From CAXXOK01 sp963675365 (GTDB lineage Bacteria; Bacillota; Clostridia; Christensenellales; Aristaeellaceae), in the NCBI GenBank assembly GCA_963675365.2, contig CAXXVA010000002.1, positions 434,001-498,000 on the forward strand: a stretch of 64,000 bases of DNA. The letters are read 5' to 3'. The position numbers and the translations under genes are program-made. This document shows, in pieces, positions 7,931-16,293 of this stretch (position 1 is the first letter of the stretch; each line of letters begins with the position of its first letter). Below the pieces are notes generated by a model. The model did not search any database. It worked only from the letters and a program-made list of their open reading frames with translations, and was not told the origin of the DNA.

Positions 7931-8971
7931 CTACTCGTAGATCGAAAGCCGTTTTTCAATCTTGCCGAAGAGGAAGGTGAAAATGGCTGTAATGACCAGG
8001 TAAATAATCAGCGCGGGCAGGAACACCAGGTAGTTGCCCTCGCTGGTCATGATGGTTTTGGAGATCGTGGTGATGTCCATCAGCGAGATGGCGAACACCA
8101 GCGATACGTCCTTGATCATCATCACGAACTCGTTGCACAGCGGGGGAATCATCCGCCGGATGGACTGGGGGATGATGATGTGGCGCATGGTCTGCCCGTA
8201 GCTCATGCCAAGCGCTTTGGCGGCCTCGCTCTGCCCCTTGTTGATGGACTGGATGGCCGCGCGGACGATCTCCGCGCAGTAGGCGGCGGCGTTTAAAGAG
8301 AACGAAATCAGCGCCGCCAGGAACGCGCCCTTGAATACGCTTTCCGGGTCGCCCGCGGCAAAGATGCCGCGCCACGAAAACCCGAAGATCACCGGCACGG
8401 AGAAGTAGATCACGAACAGCTGGATCAAAAGCGGCGTGCCCCGGAAAAAGAACACGTACGCGCTTGAGATCTTGGAAATGATCTTGTTTTTGGATATCTT
8501 GCCCAGCGCCAGGAAGATGGACAGGAACGAGCCGATCAGCATCGACGCCGTGGTGAGCAACAGCGTCAGCTTGACGCCGTGGAGCACGTTTTCCCCGCTG
8601 CCGAGCATCCGGTAGGTGTAGTTGACCATCTGCCCGACGAATTTCATGAATCCTTCGTCGGCTGCGTATACCTGCCCCGCGAAGCCCACGAAGGCTTCTT
8701 TCATGGCGCTGGCGCCGGAGGTGGACAGCGACAGGTATTTAACGAACCCGAAGCTGTTGTACGTTACGGTGACGCGCTTGCGCGTGTTGGTTTGATCCGC
8801 CTGGATGGCCTGCACCATCTGCTCGGAGGCGTTTGCCATCATCTCCTCCTCGGAGACGTTGATCACAGCCAGGGCGGTCAATAACGCCACGGCTGCCATA
8901 ATGATTATGGCAGCCGTTTTGGTAGCATGTTGCCATGCTTTGACGTTAATGATTTTTTTCAGAAAGTTCAT
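7931..8971 (-). CDS. Polar amino-acid ABC transporter, permease with N-terminal extracytoplasmic segment
   Basis: Membrane permease (346 aa), longer than the usual 215-240 aa of this family. An N-terminal membrane helix (about residues 18-38) is followed by some 75 residues likely to lie outside the membrane. The standard His/Glu/Gln permease core then starts near residue 125 (VLHGVKLTLLLTTASMLIG). The core has the cytoplasmic loop that docks the ATPase (SEAAKALGMSYGQTMRHIIIPQ) and several membrane helices. One permease gene suggests a homodimer. The extra outer segment might contact the soluble binding protein; that is speculation. Confidence 0.9.
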   Translation of the reverse strand: MNFLKKIINVKAWQHATKTAAIIIMAAVALLTALAVINVSEEEMMANASEQMVQAIQADQTNTRKRVTVTYNSFGFVKYLSLSTSGASAMKEAFVGFAGQVYAADEGFMKFVGQMVNYTYRMLGSGENVLHGVKLTLLLTTASMLIGSFLSIFLALGKISKNKIISKISSAYVFFFRGTPLLIQLFVIYFSVPVIFGFSWRGIFAAGDPESVFKGAFLAALISFSLNAAAYCAEIVRAAIQSINKGQSEAAKALGMSYGQTMRHIIIPQSIRRMIPPLCNEFVMMIKDVSLVFAISLMDITTISKTIMTSEGNYLVFLPALIIYLVITAIFTFLFGKIEKRLSIYE

Positions 8972-9017
8972 TGTCTTCCCACTTTTTCAAGTATTCGTTC
9001 GCGGGTTTCCCCTTCAA

Positions 9018-9812
9018 TTACGCGCCGAACCAGAACGCGGTGATCTCCTCAAAGAAGCCTTCTTCGGTCAGCTGGGCGATTGCTTCGTTGATAGCGGTCT
9101 GCAGCGCCATGGCGTCAAGGCCCATGGCCACGCCGAACTGCTCGGGCTCGCTCTCGTCCAGATAGGCGATCTTGTACATGCCGGGGTCGGACGCCAGGTA
9201 GCCGATGGCGACGGTGGAGTCGACCACGACCGCGTCCACTTCACCGGCGGTCAGCTGCGCAAAGCAGGTGGCGATCTTTTCGTTGGCGGAGATCGTGGCG
9301 GTGATGGTTTCGGTGTCCACATAGTCCGACATCAGGATATCGGAGGTGGTCTCCTTCTGCACTGCGATCACCATGCCGTCCAGATCCATGAAGCTGGTGA
9401 TTTCGCCTTCGTAGTCCGCCGGCACAACGACAGCCTGGTAGTTGTTGATGTAGGGATCGGAGAACGACATGGTTTCTTTGCGTTCTTCGGTGATGGTCAC
9501 AGCGGAGATGACGACGTCATAGTTCACGCCGATGCCCTGGAAGATGCCGTCCCACGCGGTGTTGACGAAGTTGATGGTCAGGCCGAGCTTTTCGCCAAGC
9601 GCCATGGCAAAGTCCACGTCGTAGCCGATGGGGGTTACGCCGTCTTCGGCAAACTCTTCAAACGGAGGATAGCCGATTTCCATGCCGACGTTCAGCACGC
9701 CGTCCTGCATCAGGGTAACACCGGAAAGATCAATGGCTTCGGCCGACGCGATGGCGGCGGCGGAAAGCAGCATGGCGACTGAGAGTATGAGGGCAAGTAC
9801 TTTTTTGTTCAT
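9018..9812 (-). CDS. Polar amino-acid ABC transporter, substrate-binding protein
   Basis: Family 3 solute-binding protein (265 aa) that captures an amino acid outside the cell. The ATG at 9812 is preceded by GGAGG at the right distance; an upstream in-frame extension lacks such a site. A signal peptide (MNKKVLALILSVAMLLSAAAIASA) ends in an AxA site with no lipobox cysteine, unusual for a monoderm bacterium. The mature part has the expected GMEIGYPPFEEF and GYDVDFAMALGEKLG segments. It is the first gene of the three-gene importer operon and lies 46 nt before the permease. Confidence 0.93.
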   Translation of the reverse strand: MNKKVLALILSVAMLLSAAAIASAEAIDLSGVTLMQDGVLNVGMEIGYPPFEEFAEDGVTPIGYDVDFAMALGEKLGLTINFVNTAWDGIFQGIGVNYDVVISAVTITEERKETMSFSDPYINNYQAVVVPADYEGEITSFMDLDGMVIAVQKETTSDILMSDYVDTETITATISANEKIATCFAQLTAGEVDAVVVDSTVAIGYLASDPGMYKIAYLDESEPEQFGVAMGLDAMALQTAINEAIAQLTEEGFFEEITAFWFGA

Positions 9813-9838
9813 GATGACAATCCTCCAAATCAAAAATA

Positions 9839-9899
9839 GAGTTGTGGTGTACAACTCCTTTGTATCCATTAAGCTATCATATTTATACGTGTATGTCAA
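9839..9899 (-). promoter_or_regulatory. Putative promoter and leader inverted repeat of the amino-acid importer
   Basis: On the minus strand a perfect -35 TTGACA (9894-9899) lies 17 bp from a weak -10 TAGCTT (9871-9876). Downstream in the leader is an inverted repeat with 7-bp arms GAGTTGT/ACAACTC (9839-9845 and 9851-9857). It could be an operator or an RNA hairpin. From 9900 to about 10180 nothing further was recognised apart from a short GC-rich hairpin at 10083-10099. Confidence 0.5.
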
Positions 9900-10182
9900 T
9901 AGAAATTGCATAAAAACAAAAAGAATACGATCTGTGAGAATTTCGCCTGCCGGGGTGGCGCGCAAGGCAGCGACGGCGACCCGAAGCGCGTGTTAAAAAG
10001 CTTACCACACAAGGAATTCAGAAAATCATTCCGCTTTCCGCCGAGACACGGAAACGCAAAAGAAGGAAAACGGAACGCGGATGCCGCGCCGGGCGCGGCG
10101 CCGAAACAGGCGCATGGTTATACTCAAACGCTTATGATTATGCAGAAGATCATGCGCATGTTCCGCATACCGATGGTCCGGC

Positions 10183-10211
10183 TCGACCAAACGGCGCGCA
10201 AGTGATACAAT
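10183..10211 (+). promoter_or_regulatory. Putative promoter of the ABC1 kinase gene
   Basis: TCGACC (10183-10188), a 17-bp spacer and TACAAT (10206-10211) fit a sigma-A promoter with a partial -35 match. It lies about 60 nt before the start codon. Confidence 0.5.
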
Positions 10212-10274
10212 CTATATAGAAAGAAAAGCGCCGAGGCAAGGCAGTACCGACAAACGGCAAAGAGGGAATTACCG

Positions 10275-11870
10275 ATGAGCACCAAGCAGCCCCCCGCCCG
10301 CAAACCGAAGGAAGCCGGACGCTTTTTTCAAATCGTGGGGATCTTGCAAAAGCATAAGGTCGTTTTGGGCGTCACGCCCGAAAAGCTCCGTGCGGTGCTG
10401 GAGGACCTGGGCCCGACTTTTGTCAAGCTCGGGCAGCTTTTGTCCATTCGCCTGGACCTTTTGCCGCAGGATTTCTGCACGGAGCTGCAAAAGCTCCGCT
10501 CCGAGGTGAAACCCATGCCCATGGACGAGGTCGCCCGCGTGGTGGAAGCGTCGCTGGGCATGCCGCTGCACGAGGCGTTTCCGGTATTTGAGAGAGAGCC
10601 TTTGGGCAGCGCGTCCATCGCCCAGGCTCACGCCGCCGCCCTGCCGGACGGCCGCCGCGTGGTGGTCAAGGTGCAGCGCGAAGGCATTTACGACCGCATG
10701 GCAAGCGATATCGCGCTTTTACGCAAGGCGGTCAAGCCCATTCAATGGGTCGGATCGGCAAACACTATCGATCTGGACATGGTGCTTTCGGAACTGTGGA
10801 ACGTATCCCAGCAGGAGATGGATTTCCTGATCGAGGCGGACAACGCCGAGGAATTCATCCGCCTCAACCTGGGCGAGGACGGAATCGGCTGCCCGCAGCC
10901 GTACCGGGAGCTGTCCACCCGGCAGGTGCTGGTGATGGAGGAGATCGACGGCGTGCAGATCGACGATCTGGAGACGCTGAAGCAGGAAGGGTATAACGTC
11001 GCGGATCTCTGTTTGAAGCTTTGCAACAATTTTATGAAGCAGGTGCTGGACGACGGGTTTTTCCACGCCGATCCGCATCCCGGCAACCTGCGCGTACGCA
11101 GCGGGCAGATCGTGTTTCTGGATCTGGGCATGGTCGGCAGGCTGTCGGCCAGGGACCAGGCGGCGTTTGAAAAGGCGCTGGCCGGCGTGGCGGCGCGCGA
11201 CGCTTCGGCCGTGACCGAAGCCGTGCTTGCCATCACCCGCCCGACGGCGCCTGTGGACCGCCGCGCGCTGCACGACGACGTGAAAGCAATGCTCGATGAA
11301 TACCTAGAGATGGATATCGGGCGGATGAACATTTCAAACATCGTGCAGGAGTATCTGCGTATCGCCCGCACCCACGGCCTGAAGCTTCCGCAGGGGGTCA
11401 CGCTGCTGGGGCGCGGCCTCAGCACACTGGAGGGCGTGGTGGCCGATATCAGCCCGGAAACAAACCTGCTGGAGATCGTGGCACAGCGCTTCGCCAGGAA
11501 AAAGTTCAAGGATATCGACTGGAAGGAACTCCTGTCCAAAAACGCGCAGGCCGTGTACGAATCGGTGCAGAAATCGCTGAGCACGCCTGCGCTGATTAAC
11601 GATACCCTGCGCACCGCGCTGGGAGGCGAGCTGACCGTACGGGTGGAAACCGCCCCGTCCGCCGCGCAGTGCCGGGAGGAAAAACGGCGCGCCGCGCGCC
11701 TCAACCGCAGCATTGTGTTCACGGGTCTGTTTGCGGGTTCCTGCCTGCTGACCCTGTCGGGCGTTGCCCCGCGTTTCCTTGGCCTTCCGTGGGTTGCGGC
11801 GGCGGGCTTCGGCGCGGCGGGGCTGTACGGCCTGTACTGCCTGTGGCAGCTGTGGAGGAACCGGGACTGA
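10275..11870 (+). CDS. ABC1/UbiB/AarF family atypical kinase
   Basis: Atypical protein-kinase-like ATPase (531 aa) of the family that supports isoprenoid-quinone or other lipid metabolism; in anaerobic Clostridia its client is unknown. Family hallmarks are present: the KxGQ motif KLGQ at 51-54, the alanine-rich loop GSASIAQ at 111-117, the lysine in VVVKVQR (K132), the catalytic segment HADPHPGN at 264-271 and the metal-binding DLG at 283-285. The C-terminus has two predicted membrane helices (about 470-525), as in UbiB and COQ8. It appears to be a single-gene unit. Family assignment is firm; the pathway is not known. Confidence 0.92.
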   Translation: MSTKQPPARKPKEAGRFFQIVGILQKHKVVLGVTPEKLRAVLEDLGPTFVKLGQLLSIRLDLLPQDFCTELQKLRSEVKPMPMDEVARVVEASLGMPLHEAFPVFEREPLGSASIAQAHAAALPDGRRVVVKVQREGIYDRMASDIALLRKAVKPIQWVGSANTIDLDMVLSELWNVSQQEMDFLIEADNAEEFIRLNLGEDGIGCPQPYRELSTRQVLVMEEIDGVQIDDLETLKQEGYNVADLCLKLCNNFMKQVLDDGFFHADPHPGNLRVRSGQIVFLDLGMVGRLSARDQAAFEKALAGVAARDASAVTEAVLAITRPTAPVDRRALHDDVKAMLDEYLEMDIGRMNISNIVQEYLRIARTHGLKLPQGVTLLGRGLSTLEGVVADISPETNLLEIVAQRFARKKFKDIDWKELLSKNAQAVYESVQKSLSTPALINDTLRTALGGELTVRVETAPSAAQCREEKRRAARLNRSIVFTGLFAGSCLLTLSGVAPRFLGLPWVAAAGFGAAGLYGLYCLWQLWRNRD

Positions 11871-11929
11871 TCTCCGGTTTCCGTTTGTTTGGTACCCCTG
11901 TTCTCCAAACAGAAGAAACTTATAATTGT

Positions 11930-11953
11930 AAGGTATTCCATAAGGAATACCTT
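11930..11953 (+). promoter_or_regulatory. Perfect palindrome upstream of the Lrp/LysE pair, candidate operator
   Basis: AAGGTATTCC-ATAA-GGAATACCTT is a perfect inverted repeat with 10-bp arms. A TATAAT box follows at 11957-11962, and a further half-site GGTATTC lies at 11964. Lrp/AsnC regulators usually control themselves and an adjacent exporter, so this is the likely binding site. It could instead act as a terminator for the kinase gene, but no T-run of the usual kind follows. Confidence 0.55.
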
Positions 11954-12029
11954 ATTTATAATTGGTATTCTGTTAAATGGTTTAACAATAGGAAAGATTA
12001 TGGTAGACTGCCTTTAGGGAGGGATGCGC

Positions 12030-12470
12030 ATGGATACCATAGATTTCGCCATTCTGGACGCTTTGAAACACAACGCGCGGGCGTCCGCATCGGAGATCAG
12101 CAAGCAGGTCAGCCTGTCCGTGCCCGCCGTGGCCGAGCGCATCCGGAAGCTTGAGCGCGCGGGGATCATCGCGGGCTATACCGTGCGCATCGACCGCGAA
12201 AAAGCCGGGCAAGCCCTGCTTGCGTTTTTGCTGGTGCGCATCGGCGGCAGCGAGAACGTCAAAGCCTTCCGAAAGGAGATCGTCCGCCACGCCTGCGTGC
12301 TGGAGTGCCACCACGTAACGGGCGCGTACGACTATCTTTTAAAGGTCGCGGCGGAGGACGTGAAGGCGCTGGAACGCTTTATCTCCGGCACGCTGAAAGG
12401 GGTCAAGGGCGTACTGGATACCAATACGATGATATCGCTTCATACACTGAAAGAAGAAATCAACAGCTAG
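12030..12470 (+). CDS. Lrp/AsnC family transcriptional regulator
   Basis: A 146-residue amino-acid-responsive regulator. The N-terminal winged helix-turn-helix (about 1-60; FAILDALKHNARASASEISKQ and the recognition helix SVPAVAERIRKLE) is followed by a RAM ligand-binding domain (TGAYDYLLKVAAEDVKALERF). The ATG at 12030 is preferred over 12024 because the ribosome site AGGGAGGG directly abuts the latter. The gene lies 12 nt before a LysE-type exporter. In other bacteria such pairs (for example Lrp with BrnFE) switch on export of excess amino acids. Confidence 0.92.
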   Translation: MDTIDFAILDALKHNARASASEISKQVSLSVPAVAERIRKLERAGIIAGYTVRIDREKAGQALLAFLLVRIGGSENVKAFRKEIVRHACVLECHHVTGAYDYLLKVAAEDVKALERFISGTLKGVKGVLDTNTMISLHTLKEEINS

Positions 12471-12482
12471 GATGGCAAAAAT

Positions 12483-13103
12483 ATGATTGTCAAAGGGTTT
12501 CGGTTTGGCATGGCGCTGCAGCTTGCGGTGGGACCGTTATGCTTCCTCACCTTCCGCACCGCGGCGGAAAGCGGGTTTGCCGCAGGGCTGCTGGTCGCGC
12601 TGGCGGTGACGCTCGCCGACGCGCTGTTCGTTGCGCTGTCCGGGCTTGGTGCCGCCGCTATACTCAAACAGGCGAAGGTCCGGGCGGCCGTTACCTGGGC
12701 GGGCTGCCTGGTGCTGTGCCTGTTCGGGCTGAACATCATCCTGAGCGCGTTTGGCATCGTGCTGATTCCGGGACTGAATTTATTCGGCTCGTCGGGCGGG
12801 AATCCGTTCTGGCAGGGCTTTGTGCTGACGGTTTCTAACCCGCTGACCATCGTGTTCTGGGGCGGGGTGTTCACCGCGCAGATCGCGCAAAACCGCTGGG
12901 ACAGGCGGCAGTTATGGGGGTTCGCGGCAGGCTGTGTGCTGTCCACCCTTTTATCGCTTTCCCTGGTTGCCGCGCTTGGCAGCGTGCTGTCCGGCTTCCT
13001 GCCGGAAATCGCCATTCAGATTTTAAACGTCTTGGTCGGCGCGGCGCTGATCTTCTACGGGCTGCGATTGCTCATGAAAAAGGATCAGGCGGCGACCGCC
13101 TGA
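12483..13103 (+). CDS. LysE/RhtB family amino-acid exporter
   Basis: Membrane exporter of 206 residues with about six hydrophobic helices, matching the LysE/RhtB size and layout. The N-terminal signature region (FGMALQLAVGPLCFLTFRTA) and the central SNPLTIVFWGGVF segment are typical, the latter resembling the conserved NPK/NP motif. It most likely expels an amino acid in exchange for protons. It is co-transcribed with the Lrp-type regulator. Its last codons form part of the terminator stem, so termination begins inside the coding sequence. The substrate is unknown. Confidence 0.88.
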   Translation: MIVKGFRFGMALQLAVGPLCFLTFRTAAESGFAAGLLVALAVTLADALFVALSGLGAAAILKQAKVRAAVTWAGCLVLCLFGLNIILSAFGIVLIPGLNLFGSSGGNPFWQGFVLTVSNPLTIVFWGGVFTAQIAQNRWDRRQLWGFAAGCVLSTLLSLSLVAALGSVLSGFLPEIAIQILNVLVGAALIFYGLRLLMKKDQAATA

Positions 13104-13116
13104 TCCTTTCGTTTTG
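13081..13116. terminator. Bidirectional terminator between lysE-type gene and GH51 gene
   Basis: A perfect stem AGGATCAGGCGG/CCGCCTGATCCT with a 3-nt loop (13081-13107) is flanked by a T-rich tail on each strand. It serves two converging genes and includes the exporter stop codon. Confidence 0.9.
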
Positions 13117-13126
13117 AGGATAAAAA

Positions 13127-14614
13127 CTAAACCGTCAGCGTCAGTTCCCCCACGCTGCACGGCGGCAGCGTAAGCGTTACGCCTTCCCTGGTCACGCGGA
13201 CGCCCTCGAGCGGCTGGATCATGACAGGCTGATGATCAAAATCATTGTACGCGTCCATCTTCCCGGTCAGCAGCCGCCCGGACGCGTGTCCGACCGCCGT
13301 GCCTGGCTGAAGTTGAAGTTCCGCCGCTTTGTCCAGCGCGGTATTGGACAGGGTCACGGTCATCGCGCCGTCTTTTTTGGACGCCGTCATGCTGATGGCG
13401 GGGACGGGGTGCTTGGCCGTGCCCGCCATGACCGCGTCCATGGTGTGCGCGATCCGCGTTGCGTCCTGGTGCGCTTTGTACAGGTCGAACACATGATACG
13501 TCGGGGTCAGCGCCATGCGGCCGCCCTCGGTAAGGATCACCGCCTGCAAAACGTTTACGGTCTGGGCGAGGTTCGCCATCACCACGCGGTCGGAATGGCT
13601 GTTGAAAATATCCAGCGTCAGCGACGCCACCAGCGCGTCGCGCATGGTGTTTTGCTGGTAGAGGAAGCCGGGGTTGGTGTCCGGTTCCACGTTGTGCCAG
13701 GTGCCCCACTCATCCACGATCAGCCCCACGCGGTGTTCGGGATCGTATTTGTCCATCGCGGCGAGGTGACCCTGGATGACGCGGTCCATCTGCAGCGCGG
13801 TGTGCAGGGTTTGGTAATACATATCCGCATCAAAAGCGGTCGCGCTTCCCTTGTCCTGCCACTCGCCGGTGGGCAAAGTGTAGTAATGCATGGTCAGCGC
13901 GTCCATCTTGTCGTGCGCCATCTTCATGACGACCTCGGTCCACTCCGTGTCGGGCGTGCCCGGGCCGCAGGCGATTTTGTACAGCTTGTGCTTGCCGTAA
14001 TTGCGGCAGTAGGTCTGGTAGCGGCGGTATTCGTTGGCGTAGTATGCCGGCAGCATGTTGCCGCCGCAGCCCCAGTTTTCGTTGCCGACTCCCCAGTATT
14101 TAACGCCCCAGCTATCCTTGCGGCCGTTTGCCCAGCGGCGCTGTACCACGGTGGAATCGCCGTCTGAATTCAGGTACTCCACCCAATCGGCCATCTCGCG
14201 TACCGTGCCGGAACCGACATTGCCGTTGACGTAGGGCTCGCAGCCGATCTGCGCGCAAAGCTCCATGAACTCGTGCGTGCCGAAGGAGTTATCCTCCACC
14301 ACGCCGCCCCAGTGGGTGTTCACCATACGCTTGCGGGTTTCTTTGGGGCCGATGCCGTCCTCCCAGTGGTATTCGTCGGCAAAGCAGCCGCCCGGCCAGC
14401 GCAGCACGGGCACGCGGATGTGCCTGAGCGCCTCCACCACGTCCTTGCGCATACCGTGTACGTTGGGGATGGGGGAATCCTCGCCCACGTACATTCCCTG
14501 ATAAATGCAGCGGCCCAGATGCTCCGAAAAATGCCCGTAAATGTTCCGGTTGATGATGCCCAGGGGCTCGTCCGGATATAGTTTGATGCTGACCAACGTG
14601 CGTATCTCCTTCAT
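13127..14614 (-). CDS. Alpha-L-arabinofuranosidase, GH51
   Basis: Cytoplasmic enzyme (495 aa, no signal peptide) that removes terminal arabinofuranosyl groups from imported arabino-oligosaccharides. The GH51 acid/base glutamate is in VGNENWG (E179) and the nucleophile glutamate in IVDEWGTW (E302), each in its family context. The N-terminal INRNIYGHFSEHLGRCIYQG and the C-terminal beta-sandwich ending are standard. The ATG at 14614 lies 4 nt after the stop of the small zinc-ribbon gene, so translation is likely coupled. The longer upstream frame is the other gene read in a different phase. Confidence 0.93.
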   Translation of the reverse strand: MKEIRTLVSIKLYPDEPLGIINRNIYGHFSEHLGRCIYQGMYVGEDSPIPNVHGMRKDVVEALRHIRVPVLRWPGGCFADEYHWEDGIGPKETRKRMVNTHWGGVVEDNSFGTHEFMELCAQIGCEPYVNGNVGSGTVREMADWVEYLNSDGDSTVVQRRWANGRKDSWGVKYWGVGNENWGCGGNMLPAYYANEYRRYQTYCRNYGKHKLYKIACGPGTPDTEWTEVVMKMAHDKMDALTMHYYTLPTGEWQDKGSATAFDADMYYQTLHTALQMDRVIQGHLAAMDKYDPEHRVGLIVDEWGTWHNVEPDTNPGFLYQQNTMRDALVASLTLDIFNSHSDRVVMANLAQTVNVLQAVILTEGGRMALTPTYHVFDLYKAHQDATRIAHTMDAVMAGTAKHPVPAISMTASKKDGAMTVTLSNTALDKAAELQLQPGTAVGHASGRLLTGKMDAYNDFDHQPVMIQPLEGVRVTREGVTLTLPPCSVGELTLTV

Positions 14615-14618
14615 CTCA

Positions 14619-14879
14619 TTACCATTTCGGGTCCGCGTGCGGGCAGCGCATGCCGCGCTTTGCCGCGCGCAGCTCCACATAGCAGCCGCACTGTACACAG
14701 GTGCCGCGATGGAGCTCGCCGCAGGCCTGGCACCGGGCAAGCCTGTAGCGGTACGTTTCCTCCGGCGCCTTTTCGCTTTCGGAAAGCAGTTTGATCCGGC
14801 TTTGAATCAGGCCGAAGAGGGCCTGTTCATCGGCCATGTCTTCCAGCAAGCAGCGCTTGCACAGGCGCAGGGTTTGCAT
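14619..14879 (-). CDS. Small zinc-ribbon protein, DUF6171-like
   Basis: A protein of 86 residues with two or three cysteine pairs: CKRC near the start, CQAC in the middle, then CVQCGCY and a final RCPH. The pattern suggests zinc binding, and it resembles the small DUF6171 family. It has no known function. It sits between L-rhamnose mutarotase (35 nt upstream) and the arabinofuranosidase (4 nt downstream). The ATG at 14879 is chosen because the region upstream of it belongs to the mutarotase gene in another phase. Confidence 0.7.
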   Translation of the reverse strand: MQTLRLCKRCLLEDMADEQALFGLIQSRIKLLSESEKAPEETYRYRLARCQACGELHRGTCVQCGCYVELRAAKRGMRCPHADPKW

Positions 14880-14914
14880 AGCGTACCGCCCTTCGGTTGA
14901 TGGTTCCGCCGGGG

Positions 14915-15229
14915 TCAGTTCAGCGTAAAAACCTTTTCCAGCCTTGCGGTCGCGCCGGTATCGTCCTTGACCATATCCATCAGGCCGGACATGTGCACGT
15001 TCCAGCGCGCGACCACGGGGCTTTCCGCCTGCACCTTTTCGGCGTATGCCACGCCTTTTTCGCATTCGTAATAGCCAAACAGCTCGTCGCCGATGTTCCA
15101 GATCGTATAATTGCAAATCCCGGCCGATTTGAGCAGTTCCGCCATCTCCGGCCATAGCTCATCGTGCCGCTTTACGTACTCGGCTTTCATGCCGGGCTTG
15201 AGAATGGCTTTCCACGCGCGTTTTTCCAT
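14915..15229 (-). CDS. rhaM: L-rhamnose mutarotase
   Basis: Converts alpha- and beta-L-rhamnopyranose, helping isomerase-ready sugar to form (104 aa, the usual size). The opening KRAWKAILKPGMKAEYVKRHDELWPEM contains the family histidine, and the core YTIWNIGDELFGYYEC and the tryptophan in ARWNVHM are recognisable. ATG at 15229 has AAAGGAG upstream. It starts a three-gene minus-strand unit with the zinc-ribbon protein and GH51. Other rhamnose genes are not next to it, so its sugar may be another deoxy- or pentose sugar. Confidence 0.88.
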   Translation of the reverse strand: MEKRAWKAILKPGMKAEYVKRHDELWPEMAELLKSAGICNYTIWNIGDELFGYYECEKGVAYAEKVQAESPVVARWNVHMSGLMDMVKDDTGATARLEKVFTLN

Positions 15230-15382
15230 ATGGATTGATTCTCCTTTGATAGCCTTCGCAGGTTTCGTTGATCCCGATTATACCAAACCGGCGATCAGAG
15301 TTCAATTGCCCCTGTGATTGACGAACCCGCGCCTGTTTGTTACGATGAAGCAAAGACAGGGTATATAATATTCGGAGGGCGT

Positions 15383-16264
15383 ATGGCTGTATCGTTTCAC
15401 ACCTACAATCCAAAACCGCTTTTCGGGTCGGATTACGCGGCTCTGCGGGAATTTTTAATTGGTTTGGATAACGGTAACTATCATTTCGGCCGCTGGGACT
15501 GGATGATTACCCACAGCTATCTGGTTGCCGGCGCGCTGCCGGGGATCGGCCTATGGTCGGACGGCGGAAAAGTCATCGCCGCCGCGGCCTACGACTGCGA
15601 ACCGGGCAAAGCATTTTTGCTGACGCTTCCGGGATATGCGCATCTCCGGGAGGAAATGCTCATATACGCCGAAGATGCCCTGGAAAAGAACGGAAAGTTT
15701 GCGGTGCTGATCCCCGACGGCGATACGGAATTCCAGACGATCGCCGCGCGCAGAGGATACGCCGCCACGCAGGACAGGGAAAGCGAAGCGGTATTCGACC
15801 TCAAAACGGGCGATTGCAGCTATACCCTGCCGGAGGGGTACCGCGTAACGAGCATGAAGGAGACTTACGACCTGTTTAGGTACGGGCAGGTGCTGTGGAA
15901 GGGCTTCAATCACGAAAAAAACGGCGAGGGCGCGTTTGTGATGAACGAGCGTTTCGCTGAGGAGTTCGAACGCCCCAACGTCAACCTGAATTTGAAAATC
16001 GCCGTCATCGCCCCCAATGGAGATTTTGTATCCTACTGCGGTATGTGGCAGGATGATGCGTCGCCCTCGGCGCTGGTTGAGCCCGTCGCCACCGATCCGT
16101 CGTACCGGAACATGGGTCTGGGCCGCGCCGCGGTGCTCGAAGGCCTGCGCCGATGCGCGGCACTTGGCGCCAGGCGCGCGTTAGTCGGCTCATCTCAGCA
16201 ATTTTACTACAGTATTGGGTTTTGGCCGTATCAAAACAACACCTGGTGGGCGCGGAAGCGCTGA
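15383..16264 (+). CDS. GNAT family N-acetyltransferase
   Basis: A 293-residue acyltransferase. The acetyl-CoA binding region lies at the C-terminus (TDPSYRNMGLGRAAVLEGLRRC, with the Q/RxxGxG/A-type loop), followed by the ending FYYSIGFWPYQNNTWW. The N-terminal half (about 1-140) is a second, degenerate-looking fold, as in some two-domain GNAT proteins. ATG at 15383 follows CGGAGGG (15374-15380). It heads a close series with copB, a flavin-reductase-like gene and an aldo/keto reductase. The substrate is unknown. Confidence 0.85.
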   Translation: MAVSFHTYNPKPLFGSDYAALREFLIGLDNGNYHFGRWDWMITHSYLVAGALPGIGLWSDGGKVIAAAAYDCEPGKAFLLTLPGYAHLREEMLIYAEDALEKNGKFAVLIPDGDTEFQTIAARRGYAATQDRESEAVFDLKTGDCSYTLPEGYRVTSMKETYDLFRYGQVLWKGFNHEKNGEGAFVMNERFAEEFERPNVNLNLKIAVIAPNGDFVSYCGMWQDDASPSALVEPVATDPSYRNMGLGRAAVLEGLRRCAALGARRALVGSSQQFYYSIGFWPYQNNTWWARKR

Positions 16265-16293
16265 CCGCCTGACTTTTGGAAGGAGTATTGCCG

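Noticed and set aside
9906..10205. 99-codon frame in the gap before the ABC1 kinase gene
   Set aside because: No ribosome site, no recognisable family, and a low-complexity basic product. The gap better fits promoters and non-coding DNA.
14915..15229. A complete rhamnose utilisation cluster with the mutarotase
   Set aside because: No isomerase, rhamnulokinase or aldolase is nearby, and the RhaS-like importer is 29 kb away, so a link is not supported by position.
15364..15369. TATAAT as a promoter for the GNAT gene
   Set aside because: A start 7 nt downstream would fall in the ribosome binding site at 15374-15380, and no good -35 box lies at the right distance.
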